A stretch of 64,000 nucleotides of DNA from Bosea vestrisii (lineage in GTDB: Bacteria > Pseudomonadota > Alphaproteobacteria > Rhizobiales > Beijerinckiaceae), in NCBI RefSeq assembly GCF_030144325.1, contig NZ_CP126307.1:4926001-4990000 (forward strand), written 5' to 3'. Shown one piece after another: positions 7,423-16,082 of the stretch. The position numbers and the translations under genes were made by a program. Below the pieces are notes generated by a model. It was not told the DNA's origin. It worked only from the letters and a program-made list of their open reading frames with translations, and did no database searches. Each line of letters begins with the position of its first letter. Positions within the stretch are counted from its first letter, which is position 1.

Positions 7423-8940
7423 ATGGAAAACTTCGCTTCGCTCCTCCACGGCTTCGAGGTCGCGCTGACGACCCATCACATCGCGCTGATGTTCGCCGGC
7501 GTGCTGCTCGGCATTCTGGTCGGCGTGCTGCCCGGCCTGGGGGCGCCGAACGGCGTCTCGCTGATGCTGCCGCTGACCTTCAGCATGGATCCGGTCTCGG
7601 CGATCATCCTGCTGACTTCGCTCTACTGGGGCGCGCTCTTCGGCGGCTCGACAACCTCGATCCTATTCAACATCCCGGGCGAGCCATCCTCGGTCGCCAC
7701 CACCTTCGACGGCCACCCGATGGCCAAGCAGGGCAGGGCGACGGAAGCGCTCTCCTTCGCCTTCCTCTCGGCCGGCATCGGCGCCATGGCCGGCGTCATC
7801 CTGATCACGCTGCTATCGGGCTGGGTCGCGCGCTTCGCGCTGAAATTCTCCTCGCCGGAGTATTTCGCGGTCTACTTCATGACCTTCGCCAGCTTCGTCG
7901 GGCTCGGCGGCGCCTCGCCGCTAAAGACGCTCGTCTCGATGGCGATGGGCTTTGCCTTCGCCTCGATCGGCATGGATTCGGTCTCGGGCAATGTCCGCCT
8001 GACCTATGAGTTTGACGCGCTGCTCGCCGGTGTCAGCTTCCTGATCGCGGTGATCGGCCTGTTCGGCCTCGGCGAGCTCCTGCAGACGATGGAGGAGGGG
8101 CTTCGCTTCGACGGGGTGAAGGCCAAGGTCCGTCCGCGCGACGTGCTCGCGACGGCGGCGAAGCTGCCGCGCTACTGGCTCGCTCTGCTGCGCTCCAGTA
8201 TCATCGGCATCTGGATGGGCATCACGCCGGGCGGCCCGACCGCGGCCTCCTTCATGAGCTACGCCATGGCCAAGCGCTCCTCGCGCAATCCGGAGAAGTT
8301 CGGCAAGGGCGAGCCCGAGGGCGTGATCTCGCCCGAGACGGCTGATCATGCCGCCGGCTCCGCCGCCATGCTGCCGATGCTGGCGCTCGGTATCCCGGGT
8401 TCCGCGACAGCCGCTGTGATGATGGGCGGGCTGATGATCTGGGGCCTCAACCCCGGCCCGATGCTCTTCGTCGAGCGGCCCGATTTCGTCTGGGGCCTGA
8501 TCGCCTCGATGTATCTCGGCAACGTCGTCGCGGTCATTGTTGTACTTGCAACGGTACCGCTCTTCGCCTCGATCCTGCGCATCCCCTTCTCGATCATCGG
8601 TCCGGTGATCGTCGTGGTCTGCTTCATCGGCGCCTATACAGTCGGCAACAAGGAGTTCGATATCTGGTTGGCGCTCGCCTTCGGCATCGTCGGCTACCTC
8701 TTCAAGAAGCTCGATTATCCGATCGCGCCGCTCGTGCTGGCCATGGTCATCGGCGACAAGGCCGAGGACGCCTTCCGCCAGTCGATGATCTTCAGCCAGG
8801 GCTCGCTCTCGATCTTCTGGTCGAACGCGTTGGTGGCGAGTCTGATGGCGATCGGCCTCGCGCTGCTGCTCTTCCCCCTGATCGGCTCGACAAGGCGCGG
8901 CATCCGCAAGCTGGTGACCGCGCGCGCAGCCAAGGCCTGA
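7423..8940 (+). CDS. tctA: TTT transporter large membrane subunit TctA
   Basis: Large permease subunit of the tripartite tricarboxylate transporter, 505 residues with about 12 predicted membrane helices. Conserved signatures are GVLPGLGAPNGVSLMLPLTF (about 30-50), LYWGALFGGSTTSILFNIPGEP (about 67-88) and WMGITPGGPTAASFMSYAMAKR (about 265-286). A CCGGAG ribosome site precedes the ATG at 7423. With tctC and tctB it forms a complete transporter driven by an ion gradient. It is followed by the macro-domain gene 69 nt later on the same strand. Confidence 0.94.
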   Translation: MENFASLLHGFEVALTTHHIALMFAGVLLGILVGVLPGLGAPNGVSLMLPLTFSMDPVSAIILLTSLYWGALFGGSTTSILFNIPGEPSSVATTFDGHPMAKQGRATEALSFAFLSAGIGAMAGVILITLLSGWVARFALKFSSPEYFAVYFMTFASFVGLGGASPLKTLVSMAMGFAFASIGMDSVSGNVRLTYEFDALLAGVSFLIAVIGLFGLGELLQTMEEGLRFDGVKAKVRPRDVLATAAKLPRYWLALLRSSIIGIWMGITPGGPTAASFMSYAMAKRSSRNPEKFGKGEPEGVISPETADHAAGSAAMLPMLALGIPGSATAAVMMGGLMIWGLNPGPMLFVERPDFVWGLIASMYLGNVVAVIVVLATVPLFASILRIPFSIIGPVIVVVCFIGAYTVGNKEFDIWLALAFGIVGYLFKKLDYPIAPLVLAMVIGDKAEDAFRQSMIFSQGSLSIFWSNALVASLMAIGLALLLFPLIGSTRRGIRKLVTARAAKA

Positions 8941-9009
8941 CCCAGACGCACTGCCGGAGACTGATTGCCGACGCTATGGTGAACCGTCCAGAACCGAGCC
9001 GAGGGCGGA

Positions 9010-9549
9010 ATGTCGATGATGGAATCGAGGCTGCGCGCCATCCAGGCCGACATCACGACGTTGACGGTCGATGCCATCGTCAATGCAGCCAACAACTCGC
9101 TCCTGGGCGGCGGCGCCGTCGACGGGGCGATCCATCGCGCCGCGGGGCCCGAACTCTTGCAGGAATGCCGCAAGCTCGGCGGCTGCCAGACCGGCGACGC
9201 CAAGCTGACGCAAGGGTATCGCCTGCCGGCGCGCTTCGTCATCCACACGGTCGGGCCGGTCTGGCAGGGCGGCGGGCAGAGCGAGGCGGAGCTGCTGGCG
9301 TCCTGCTATCGTCGGTCGCTCGCGGTCGCGGCTGGGGCGGGCATCCGCACAATCGCCTTTCCGAGCATCAGCACCGGCGTCTACGGTTATCCGGTCGCGC
9401 CCGCGGCGAAGATCGCCGTGGCGACGGTTGCTTCGGCCCTGAAGAACGGGGCCGCTTTCGACGCGATCACCCTCTGCTGCTTCTCGCCCGAGGACCTCGC
9501 CATCTACCAGCGCGAGCTCGCCGAGGCCAGCGATCCGCAGGCGCAGTAG
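9010..9549 (+). CDS. Macro-domain protein (O-acetyl-ADP-ribose deacetylase type)
   Basis: Single MacroD/YmdB-type macro domain, 179 residues, that binds ADP-ribose and probably hydrolyses O-acetyl-ADP-ribose or mono-ADP-ribosyl esters. Signatures are [29 protein letters not shown] (residues 14-42, with the catalytic Asn and the Asp of GGAVDGAI), [22 protein letters not shown], and the phosphate-binding loop [20 protein letters not shown] ribosome site precedes the ATG. It is unusual for its place: between tctA and the KDA-dehydratase-like gene, all on one strand with short gaps. Co-transcription with a catabolic operon is likely; a functional link is unproven. Confidence 0.92.
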   Translation: MSMMESRLRAIQADITTLTVDAIVNAANNSLLGGGAVDGAIHRAAGPELLQECRKLGGCQTGDAKLTQGYRLPARFVIHTVGPVWQGGGQSEAELLASCYRRSLAVAAGAGIRTIAFPSISTGVYGYPVAPAAKIAVATVASALKNGAAFDAITLCCFSPEDLAIYQRELAEASDPQAQ

Positions 9550-9589
9550 CTCCCACTCTTTTTTAGCCACGAACAGCCGAGGCCATGCC

Positions 9590-10507
9590 ATGACCGAACC
9601 CTACAAGGGCATCATCCCGATCGCGCCGACGATCTTCCACGAGAATGGCGATGTCGATCATGACGGCAATCGCCGGGTCATGGACCTGATGGTCGACCAG
9701 GGTGTCGACGGCATCTGCATCCTCGCCAATTTCTCCGAGCAGTTCCTCCTGACCGATGCCGAGCGCGACGAGGTCATGCGGCTCTCGATCGAGCAGGTCG
9801 CGGGCCGGGTGCCGGTCTGCGTCACCACCTCGCATTTCTCGACCCGCATCGCCGCGCAGCGTGCCAAGGCCGCGGCTGACGCCGGCGCCAAGATGCTGAT
9901 GATGATGCCGCCCTATCATGGCGCGCTGCTCAAAGCCGACGAGCAGGGCATGATCGAGCACTTCAAGATCGTCGCCGATGCCTGCGGCTTGCCCGTCATC
10001 CTGCAGGACGCGCCGCTCTCGGGCGTGACCATGACCGTGCCCTTCATGATCAGGCTCAACAAGGAGGTGCCGCTCGTCCGTTACTTCAAGATCGAGGTGC
10101 CGGGCACGGCGGGCAAGCTGCGCTCCCTGATCGAAGCGGGCGGCGACGCCATCGTCGGCCCCTTCGACGGCGAGGAGGCGATCACGCTGATGGCCGATCT
10201 CGACGCCGGCGCCACCGGCACGATGACGTCAGCGATGATCCCGGACCTGATCAAGCCGATCCTGGCCGCCCATGCTGCCGGTGACCGCAAGCAGGCGGCG
10301 GCGCTCTATGCCCGCGTTCTGCCGATCATCAACTACGAGAACCGTCAATGCGGCCTGCGCTCGGCCAAGGCGGTGATGAAGGCAGGCGGGGTGATCAAAT
10401 CAGACGCCGTCCGCCATCCGCTGACGCCGCTGCATCCGAAAACGCGCGAAGACCTGCTCGAACTCGCCCGCGAGCTCGATCCGTTGGCCTTGCGCTGGGG
10501 GAAATAA
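9590..10507 (+). CDS. DapA-superfamily lyase, L-2-keto-3-deoxyarabonate dehydratase-like
   Basis: Class I aldolase-fold enzyme of 305 residues with the Schiff-base lysine at 167 (RYFKIE). The usual DapA tyrosine motif (YNxP) is replaced by QDAP at 139-142. From memory of the family, the segments CILANFSEQF, TTSHFST, MPPYHGA, QDAPLSG, GPFDGEEAITLMADLDAGATG and LINYENRQ match L-2-keto-3-deoxyarabonate dehydratases, which make alpha-ketoglutarate semialdehyde from a five-carbon keto-deoxy acid. It is the last gene of the tctCBA strand; a hairpin follows the stop. The family is certain and the exact substrate is inferred; other pentonate-type keto acids are possible. Confidence 0.85.
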   Translation: MTEPYKGIIPIAPTIFHENGDVDHDGNRRVMDLMVDQGVDGICILANFSEQFLLTDAERDEVMRLSIEQVAGRVPVCVTTSHFSTRIAAQRAKAAADAGAKMLMMMPPYHGALLKADEQGMIEHFKIVADACGLPVILQDAPLSGVTMTVPFMIRLNKEVPLVRYFKIEVPGTAGKLRSLIEAGGDAIVGPFDGEEAITLMADLDAGATGTMTSAMIPDLIKPILAAHAAGDRKQAAALYARVLPIINYENRQCGLRSAKAVMKAGGVIKSDAVRHPLTPLHPKTREDLLELARELDPLALRWGK

Positions 10508-10520
10508 CCCAGCGGCTCGT

Positions 10521-10546
10521 GCCGCCCGTTGCTAGAGACGGGCGGC
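10521..10546. terminator. Hairpin between convergent genes
   Basis: GCCGCCCGT (10521-10529) pairs perfectly with ACGGGCGGC (10538-10546) around an 8-nt loop, just after the KDA-dehydratase-like stop and just after the stop of the opposing small gene. No T-run is present on the plus strand, so termination efficiency is uncertain. Confidence 0.6.
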
Positions 10547-10551
10547 GTCGA

Positions 10552-10686
10552 TCAATAGGCTCCGATGCCGCCGGATGGCGGCGGCATGTTGCCCCGTCGA
10601 TCTTTGGTGATGAACTCCGGCGACACCAGGAGCATCCGGGACAGCCAGGAGGAATAGGCCGATAGCAACTGCACGACGGCACGCAT
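10552..10686 (-). CDS. Candidate 44-residue small protein
   Basis: A short open frame of 44 codons plus stop, not previously named by me. It begins ATG-CGT-GCC at 10686, seven bases after GGAGG, a strong ribosome site. The peptide starts MRAVVQLLSAYSSWLSRMLL (amphipathic or hydrophobic) and ends in PPPSGGIGAY after a basic KDRRG stretch. It converges on the dehydratase gene with a hairpin between the two stops, which is the layout of a real gene. There is no cysteine and no recognisable domain. A membrane-associated small protein is possible. Chance cannot be excluded at this length. Confidence 0.5.
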   Translation of the reverse strand: MRAVVQLLSAYSSWLSRMLLVSPEFITKDRRGNMPPPSGGIGAY

Positions 10687-10757
10687 AGGTAGCCTCCACA
10701 TTTGCAGAGACAACCATAGCAGAAAAATCGGTCCGTTGCCGGCAAATTCCGACGCGT

Positions 10758-11111
10758 TCAGACCTTCGACCAGACTGCCAGCTCGTAGCCGTCGGGGTCG
10801 GCGAAATGGAAGCGGCGGCCGCCGGGGAAGTCGAAGGCCGACTTGACGATCCGGCCGCCTGCCGCCTCGATGCTCTTCTGCATGGCTGCGAGATCGTCGG
10901 CATAGAGAATGACCAATGGCCCGCCGGGGTTCACCGTCCCGATCGTGGTGAAGCCGCCCTCCAGCCGGCCATCGGCGAAGGCGCAGTACTCCGGCCCGTA
11001 ATCCGTCATCGTCCAGCCGAAGGCCTTCTCGTAAAAGCTGCGGGCGCGCGGGATGTCGGCGACGACGAACTCGACATAGTCGATGCGGCGGTCATTGCTC
11101 GAGGTAGGCAT
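10758..11111 (-). CDS. VOC (glyoxalase/bleomycin-resistance fold) protein
   Basis: Vicinal-oxygen-chelate superfamily protein of 117 residues with paired beta-alpha-beta-beta-beta modules: DYVEFVVADIPRARSFYEKAFGW at the N-terminus and FDFPGGRRFHFADPDGYELAVWS at the C-terminus, the usual ending. The metal-site positions are only partly recognisable, so it may be a binding protein rather than an enzyme. The ATG at 11111 follows AAGGAA. An in-frame extension upstream to 11237 has poor coding character and is rejected. It is divergent from the MFS gene across 241 nt. Specific substrate unknown. Confidence 0.85.
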   Translation of the reverse strand: MPTSSNDRRIDYVEFVVADIPRARSFYEKAFGWTMTDYGPEYCAFADGRLEGGFTTIGTVNPGGPLVILYADDLAAMQKSIEAAGGRIVKSAFDFPGGRRFHFADPDGYELAVWSKV

Positions 11112-11306
11112 GATGTCGTTCCTTGCGATCTCATGGTCTGTGCGAGCTCGTATGACACGGACGCGGTCGCCGTGTGGCGGTAGAGATCGCCAGCCGGCCC
11201 TCGGGATTCGCCGGGTCGAAGCATTGCTGCTCTCCAATGCAGAGGGGAAACTCCATGCAATCCTGTGATGCGCGACCTAACGGAATCGCGTTGGCAGCCC
11301 CTTATC

Positions 11307-11322
11307 GCACGGCATATCGTGC
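11307..11322. promoter_or_regulatory. Inverted repeat upstream of MFS gene
   Basis: GCACG-GCATAT-CGTGC: 5-base perfect arms around a self-symmetric AT-rich centre, 31 nt before the MFS start. It is in the 241-nt divergent region, which holds nothing else recognisable except a weaker ACACGG/CCGTGT pair at 11155-11175. It could be an operator. No local regulator gene is adjacent, so the assignment is tentative. Confidence 0.35.
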
Positions 11323-11352
11323 AGACACACGTTTCCTGCTCCGGAGCCCGTC

Positions 11353-12588
11353 ATGACCGCCACCGCCAAGCGCGGCTACGCGCCGGAGATCATCGTCGCC
11401 GCCGGCTGCTTGATCGCGCTGATCAGCTTCGGCCCGCGCGCCAGCGCCGGCCTGTTCCAGATCCCGATGACATCCCAGTTCGGCTGGGGCCGCGACACGT
11501 TCAGCCTCGCGCTCGCGATCCAGAATCTGCTCTGGGGGCTTGGGGCGCCGTTCGCCGGCGCGATCGCCGACCGCTTCGGCATGGTGCGGGTGCTCTGCGT
11601 CGGCGCGCTGCTGTATGCTGCCGGTCTCGTGACGATGGCCTATGCCGGAACACCGCTGCAGCTTCATCTCGGCGCCGGCGTGCTGATCGGCTTCGGCCTC
11701 TCGGCCTGCTCCTTCAACCTGGTCCTGGCCGCCTTCGGCAAGCTGCTGCCGGAGCAATGGCGCCCGCTCGCCTTCGGCGCCGGCACGGCGGCCGGCTCCT
11801 TCGGCCAGTTCCTCTTCCCGCCGATCGGCAGCATCCTGATCGAGACGCTGGGCTGGCAGCAGGCGCTCATCGTCTTCGCCTTCACGCTGTTGCCGGTGCT
11901 GCCGCTCTCGGTGATGCTGGCGATGCGGGGCTCGAAACAGCCTGCAGCTGCCCCTGGTGCGGTTGCCGCGCCCAACCAGAGCATTGCGCAGGCCTTGGCC
12001 GAGGCCTTCAAGCATCGCTCCTATGTCCTGCTCGTGCTCGGCTTCTTCACCTGCGGCTTCCAGCTCGCCTTCATCACCGTGCACATGCCGGCCTATCTCA
12101 AGGATACCGGCTTGCCGGCCTGGGTCGGTGGCTGGACCCTGGCGGCGATTGGCCTCGCCAACGCGGTCGGCTCGCTCGGCTCCGGCTGGCTGACCGCGCG
12201 CATGCCCAAGCGCCACCTGCTCGCCTGGATCTATCTCGGCCGGGCGGTCGCCATCGCCGTCTTCATCCTGTTGCCGCCGAGCCCGATGACCGCGATCGCC
12301 TTCGGCATCGTCATCGGCGTGTTCTGGCTCTCGACCGTGCCGCCGACCTCGGCGCTGGTCATGCTGATGTTCGGCACCAAATACATGGCGATGCTCTACG
12401 GCTTCGCCTTCTTCTCGCATCAGGTTGGCGGCTTCCTCGGGGTGCTGCTCGGCGGCATCCTGTATGAGCAGTTCGGCTCCTATACGATCGTCTGGTGGCT
12501 CTCGGTCGCGCTCGGCGTCGCCTCGGCACTGATCAACCTGCCGATCGTCGAGAAGCCGGTCGCGCGCGCCGTGCCGCAGCCGGCCTGA
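11353..12588 (+). CDS. MFS transporter
   Basis: Major facilitator superfamily carrier, 411 residues, 12 predicted membrane helices. The loop-2/3 signature region reads GAPFAGAIADRFGMVRVLCVGAL, and the second half repeats it as SGWLTARMPKRHLL. The N-terminus (YAPEIIVAAGCLIALISFGPRASAGLFQIPM) resembles carriers of monocarboxylates or oxalate/formate-type acids, but substrate cannot be read from sequence. ATG at 11353. It stands alone on the plus strand, divergent from the VOC gene, followed by a 124-bp palindromic repeat element. Confidence 0.88.
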   Translation: MTATAKRGYAPEIIVAAGCLIALISFGPRASAGLFQIPMTSQFGWGRDTFSLALAIQNLLWGLGAPFAGAIADRFGMVRVLCVGALLYAAGLVTMAYAGTPLQLHLGAGVLIGFGLSACSFNLVLAAFGKLLPEQWRPLAFGAGTAAGSFGQFLFPPIGSILIETLGWQQALIVFAFTLLPVLPLSVMLAMRGSKQPAAAPGAVAAPNQSIAQALAEAFKHRSYVLLVLGFFTCGFQLAFITVHMPAYLKDTGLPAWVGGWTLAAIGLANAVGSLGSGWLTARMPKRHLLAWIYLGRAVAIAVFILLPPSPMTAIAFGIVIGVFWLSTVPPTSALVMLMFGTKYMAMLYGFAFFSHQVGGFLGVLLGGILYEQFGSYTIVWWLSVALGVASALINLPIVEKPVARAVPQPA

Positions 12589-12660
12589 CCAAACATGCAC
12601 CGGCTTGCCGCTTGCAGGCGGCGGCCGGGCAGGGTCAACTGGCCCGCGCGCCGGCACTAT

Positions 12661-12784
12661 CCTCAGCCCTCATCCTGAGGAGCCGCGCAGCGGCGTCTCG
12701 AAGGATGGTCCAGGAGGTTCCGGAATCATCTGGAGCATCCTTCGAGACGCGATCTGCGATCGCTCCTCAGGATGAGGGCTGAGG
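12661..12784. repeat. Palindromic repeat element, copy 1
   Basis: Terminal inverted arms of 23 perfect bases (12661-12683 and 12762-12784, core CCTCATCCTGAGGAG) enclose a second perfect 15-base pair of arms (12693-12707 and 12736-12750, GCGTCTCGAAGGATG and its complement). Small hairpins CCGC-GCA-GCGG and GATC-TGC-GATC lie between them. The whole can fold like a cloverleaf. A second copy, in the opposite orientation, is at 57777-57899. Elements of this kind are often mis-annotated as short proteins in Rhizobiales. It fills most of the 220-nt gap between the MFS and reductase genes. Confidence 0.9.
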
Positions 12785-12808
12785 GGCTGCCTTCCCGGGA
12801 GTGAGTTC

Positions 12809-13795
12809 ATGTCGACCTTCAAGGCCCTGATCGCCAGCAAGGGCGAAGCCGGCACCAGCGTCGCTTTCGGCGAGTTCGCCGAGGCGGACCTGATGGAAGG
12901 CGACGTCACCGTCCGCGTCACCCATTCGACGCTGAACTACAAGGACGGCCTCGCCATCACTGGCCGCGCCCCCGTGGTGCGGCGCTGGCCGATGATCCCC
13001 GGCATCGATTTCGCCGGCCGGGTCGAGACCTCCGATCATCCCGAGTTCAAGCCCGGCGACCTCGTCATCCTCAATGGCTGGGGCACGGGCGAGACGCATC
13101 TCGGCGCCTACGCCCAGAAGAGCCGGGTCAAGGGCGGCTGGCTGGTGCCGCTTCCGGACGGAATGACCCCCGCCGAGGCGATGGCGATCGGCACGGCGGG
13201 CTACACAGCCATGCTCAGCCTGCTCGCCCTGGAGCGTTACGGCGTGACGCCCGCCGACGGCCCGGTCGTCGTCACGGGTGCGGCGGGCGGCGTCGGCTCG
13301 GTCGCGACCGCGCTGCTCGCCAAGGCCGGCTGGCATGTGATCGCCTCGACCGGTCGGCCGGAGGAGGCGGATTACCTCAAGGGCCTCGGCGCGGCCGAGA
13401 TCATCGATCGGAACGAACTCTCCGCTCCCGGCCGCCCGCTCGGCAAGGAGCGCTGGATCGCCGGTGTCGATGCCGTCGGCTCACACACGCTCGCCAATGT
13501 CCTGTCGATGACGAAATATGGCGGCGCCGTCGCCGCCTGCGGCCTGGCGCAGGGCATGGACCTGCCGGCCTCGGTCGCGCCCTTCATCCTGCGCGGCGTC
13601 GCATTGCTCGGCATCGACTCGGTGATGTGCCCGAAGCCGCGCCGGCTCGAGGCCTGGGCTCGGCTTGCGCGCGATCTCGATCGCGACAGGCTCGCGGTGA
13701 TGACGACGACGATCCCGCTGGAGGATGTCGTCGAAACCGGCCGCGCTCTGCTTGACGGCAAGGTCCGCGGCCGGGTCGTGGTGGAGATAGGTTAG
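12809..13795 (+). CDS. acuI: AcuI/YhdH-type acrylyl-CoA reductase family oxidoreductase
   Basis: Zinc-independent MDR (quinone-oxidoreductase-like) enzyme, 328 residues. The AcuI/YhdH group reduces acryloyl-CoA with NADPH. Family landmarks are [28 protein letters not shown] (about 46-72), the NADPH loop [12 protein letters not shown] near 155-166, and [12 protein letters not shown] near 270. A CGGGAGTGAG ribosome site precedes the ATG. It is monocistronic between a repeat element and the convergent nuclease pseudogene, whose stop codon overlaps its own by 4 nt. Acrylate detoxification or 3-hydroxypropionate metabolism is the family role; no DMSP lyase is nearby. Confidence 0.88.
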   Translation: MSTFKALIASKGEAGTSVAFGEFAEADLMEGDVTVRVTHSTLNYKDGLAITGRAPVVRRWPMIPGIDFAGRVETSDHPEFKPGDLVILNGWGTGETHLGAYAQKSRVKGGWLVPLPDGMTPAEAMAIGTAGYTAMLSLLALERYGVTPADGPVVVTGAAGGVGSVATALLAKAGWHVIASTGRPEEADYLKGLGAAEIIDRNELSAPGRPLGKERWIAGVDAVGSHTLANVLSMTKYGGAVAACGLAQGMDLPASVAPFILRGVALLGIDSVMCPKPRRLEAWARLARDLDRDRLAVMTTTIPLEDVVETGRALLDGKVRGRVVVEIG

Positions 13796-14916
13796 CCAAA
13801 CTCACCGATGCGCTTCTCAAAAAGCGCGCGCAGCCGTTCGCCAGATGGAGCTATGTCGGAGACAGGCGTGGGGTCGCCTCCGTCGACAATTGCGAATTTT
13901 ATTGTCCCATCCCGAGCTTCGATAATGTCAATTAGTCGACCCTTTCGCTCCTGCCGGTAAAAACGACCATCTTCCCCTGATAGTCCCGGAATCTGACATC
14001 CGATATTGCATCGAATGTCAGTGAGTTTCCCGCAGAAAGAAAGGCAAGGTGTCGTCTGATGCTTTCAAACGCAGCAAGCTCTGCGTCGGACGTCACAATT
14101 CCCGTGGTGGGGGACGGAACTGGTAATTCAATCGGAGTCGATGCGGGTGTGTTCTCTATCCGGGCGGGTTGCTTGGGAAGTGAGGGGGATATATCAAGTT
14201 TTTTGAGAACATTTGATGTAAAAACATCATTGAAGGCGGCCTTTGTGATAGACCGGTAACCTTCGAGCGCGTGAGATCTTATGTGCTTTATATCGTTTTC
14301 TTTGAGGAGGAAACGGGTGAAGTCGATAGAGGGCTCTGCGAACTGTTTCGACAGATAGTCGAAGAATGCGCGATGCGTTAGGCTTCGTCGCGCATTTTCT
14401 GCTATCGTATCAGGATCAAATTTGGCCTTTGTTAGAGCATAAAGGCCTTCGATAGCCGTGTCTGAGACCTGTGCTTTAGATATTTTCTCGAAATCAATAA
14501 TTAGAAACGGATCATCGTCCATCATATTTGGCTCTTCAGAGTCTACAAAAAAAATCATAGATAATTCCGTCGGTTAGTATTCCAAGTTTTACGCTTTTTG
14601 ACGCGTTAAAATAGCTCTTTAGCTGCCCCCTATCGTCTTTCTTTCCGTTTCCGACGGATTTGCACTCAATGGCGATAATGGGATTCATTTCCTTCAAGAT
14701 AGCATAGTCGACTCTGTTTTTGTATTTGTCTGAGAAGTCAGCGGCATGCTCTGCTGAAACTTCCGTAGGGTCTCTGTCATCATAGCCTAGCAGTGCGATA
14801 AATGGCAGTATCAAAGCAACTTTGGTGGCTTCTTCATTCTTGATGTGCTCGCGAACGCGTTGCACACGCTCCGCGTAAGAGACAAGATTCGTACGGAAAT
14901 CCTCAATCGTGATCAC
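13792..14916 (-). pseudogene. HsdR-N-type restriction nuclease-like gene, two frameshifts
   Basis: Reads as one 374-residue protein only if two single-base changes are corrected. Frame 1 (14916 to about 14550) carries the type I restriction R-subunit N-terminal-like domain with a PD-(D/E)XK core: D70, then IECK with E84 and K86, and GQLKSYF. A run of eight T (minus strand, 14547-14554) then breaks the frame; seven T would join IIYDFF to VDSEEPNMMDDDPF. Near 13966 a run of five T breaks it again; six would continue into FYRQERKGRLIDIIEAR to the stop at 13792. GC content is clearly below the flanks. No HsdM or HsdS gene is near. It is a solitary, probably transferred nuclease, either decayed or mis-sequenced. 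Confidence 0.8.
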
Positions 14917-15059
14917 TCGCTATCCCCCCGGGTATCATTTGCCGGGAAAGATAGCTCGTGAGCTCGCTATTCCTCAACTGCCAAATGCAACGCTGGGCTG
15001 TAAGGCGCTCTCGTTTCCGCATGCAAGCGCGCTATTTGGAACTGCGAACAGGTTTCTCT

Positions 15060-16034
15060 TCACTCCAGCTTGATGTTCGCCTTCTCGACCACCGGCTCCC
15101 ACTTCTTGATCTCGGCCTCGATGAAGGCGCGGAAGGCTTCCGGTGTCATGCCGAGCGCGATGATCTTCTGCGCCGCCAGCCGGTCGCGGATCTCCGGCGT
15201 TTCGAGGATGCCGCGGACATCGCGCGAGACCTTCTCGACGATCTCCTTCGGCGTGCCGGCCGGCGCGGCCAGGCCATGCCAGGCAGTGACGTCGAAGCCG
15301 GGCAGGAACTCGCTCAGCGCCGGCAGGTCGGGCATGAAGCTCGCGCGCTGCGGGATCGAGGTGGCGAGCACCCGAAGCTTGCCCACCTCGACATAGGGCC
15401 AGGCCACGGCGGCGCCGTCGAGTGCGACATCGAGCTGGCCGCTGAGCAGATCGACCATCATCGGCCCGGAACCGCGATAGGGGACATGGGTCAGCTTGGT
15501 CCCGGTCGTCTGCTGGAACAGCTCCATGCCGACATGCAGCGAGGTGCCGACGCCGGAGGAGCCGAAGTTCAGGGCGTTCGGCTTCTGCTTCAGCAGCGCG
15601 ATGAACTCCGGAACGGTCTTGGCCGGGACCTTCTCCGGATTGACCACGAGCACGTTGGGCGTGATCGCAAGCTGGCTGACCGGAGCGAAATCCCGCAACG
15701 GATCGTAGGCGAGCTTCTCCTTGTAGAGCCACTTGTTCATGCCGTGGCTGCTGGCGTTGACCAGGCCGAGCGTGTAGCCGTCTGGCCTGGCGCGGGCGAG
15801 CGCGGCGACGCCGATATTGCTGCCGCCGCCGCCGATGTTCTCGATCACCACGCCTTGCCCCCAGAGCGCCTGCAGGCGCTCGGCGACGGTTCGTGCAACG
15901 AGGTCGGAGGCGCCGCCGGCCGCGAAGGGCACGATGATCTTGACCGGGCCGGTCGGATAAGGCGCCTGTGCGATGGCCGCGACGCAGGAAGCAAGCACGG
16001 CGATGGCGGTGATGACCGCCTTGAACGGCTTCAT
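15060..16034 (-). CDS. Orphan TTT/Bug family binding protein
   Basis: Periplasmic solute receptor of the Bug/TctC family, 324 residues. Signal peptide about 1-23 (ends AIA-QAPYP). Ligand loops are VPFAAGGASDLVARTVAERLQ (near 36-56) and VPYRGSGPMMVDLLSGQLDVALDG. The ATG at 16034 follows GAGGGAGGA; an upstream in-frame start adds seven residues and lacks a site. No tctA or tctB lies beside it, which is common for this hugely expanded family, whose members may share distant permeases or act in signalling. It is the last gene of a GntR - unknown protein - Bug operon; the gap to the upstream gene is 48 nt. Confidence 0.9.
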   Translation of the reverse strand: MKPFKAVITAIAVLASCVAAIAQAPYPTGPVKIIVPFAAGGASDLVARTVAERLQALWGQGVVIENIGGGGSNIGVAALARARPDGYTLGLVNASSHGMNKWLYKEKLAYDPLRDFAPVSQLAITPNVLVVNPEKVPAKTVPEFIALLKQKPNALNFGSSGVGTSLHVGMELFQQTTGTKLTHVPYRGSGPMMVDLLSGQLDVALDGAAVAWPYVEVGKLRVLATSIPQRASFMPDLPALSEFLPGFDVTAWHGLAAPAGTPKEIVEKVSRDVRGILETPEIRDRLAAQKIIALGMTPEAFRAFIEAEIKKWEPVVEKANIKLE

Positions 16035-16082
16035 GATGTCCTCCCTCTGTTCCACCGCTCCCCCGAGCCGGGCGGTTGATCG

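Noticed and set aside
12661..12784. Short reading frames in the palindromic repeats at this site and at 57777-57899
   Set aside because: The translated text (for example [13 protein letters not shown]) comes from the repeat and is a known type of false protein call; the element is symmetric DNA.
13792..14916. A functional restriction-modification system
   Set aside because: Only one nuclease-like gene is present, without a methylase or specificity gene, and the gene is frameshifted.
14917..15059. A gene or RNA in the gap between the nuclease gene and the Bug gene
   Set aside because: Only 143 nt with a weak ATAGC/GCTAT dyad (near 14950-14970) and no supported frame.
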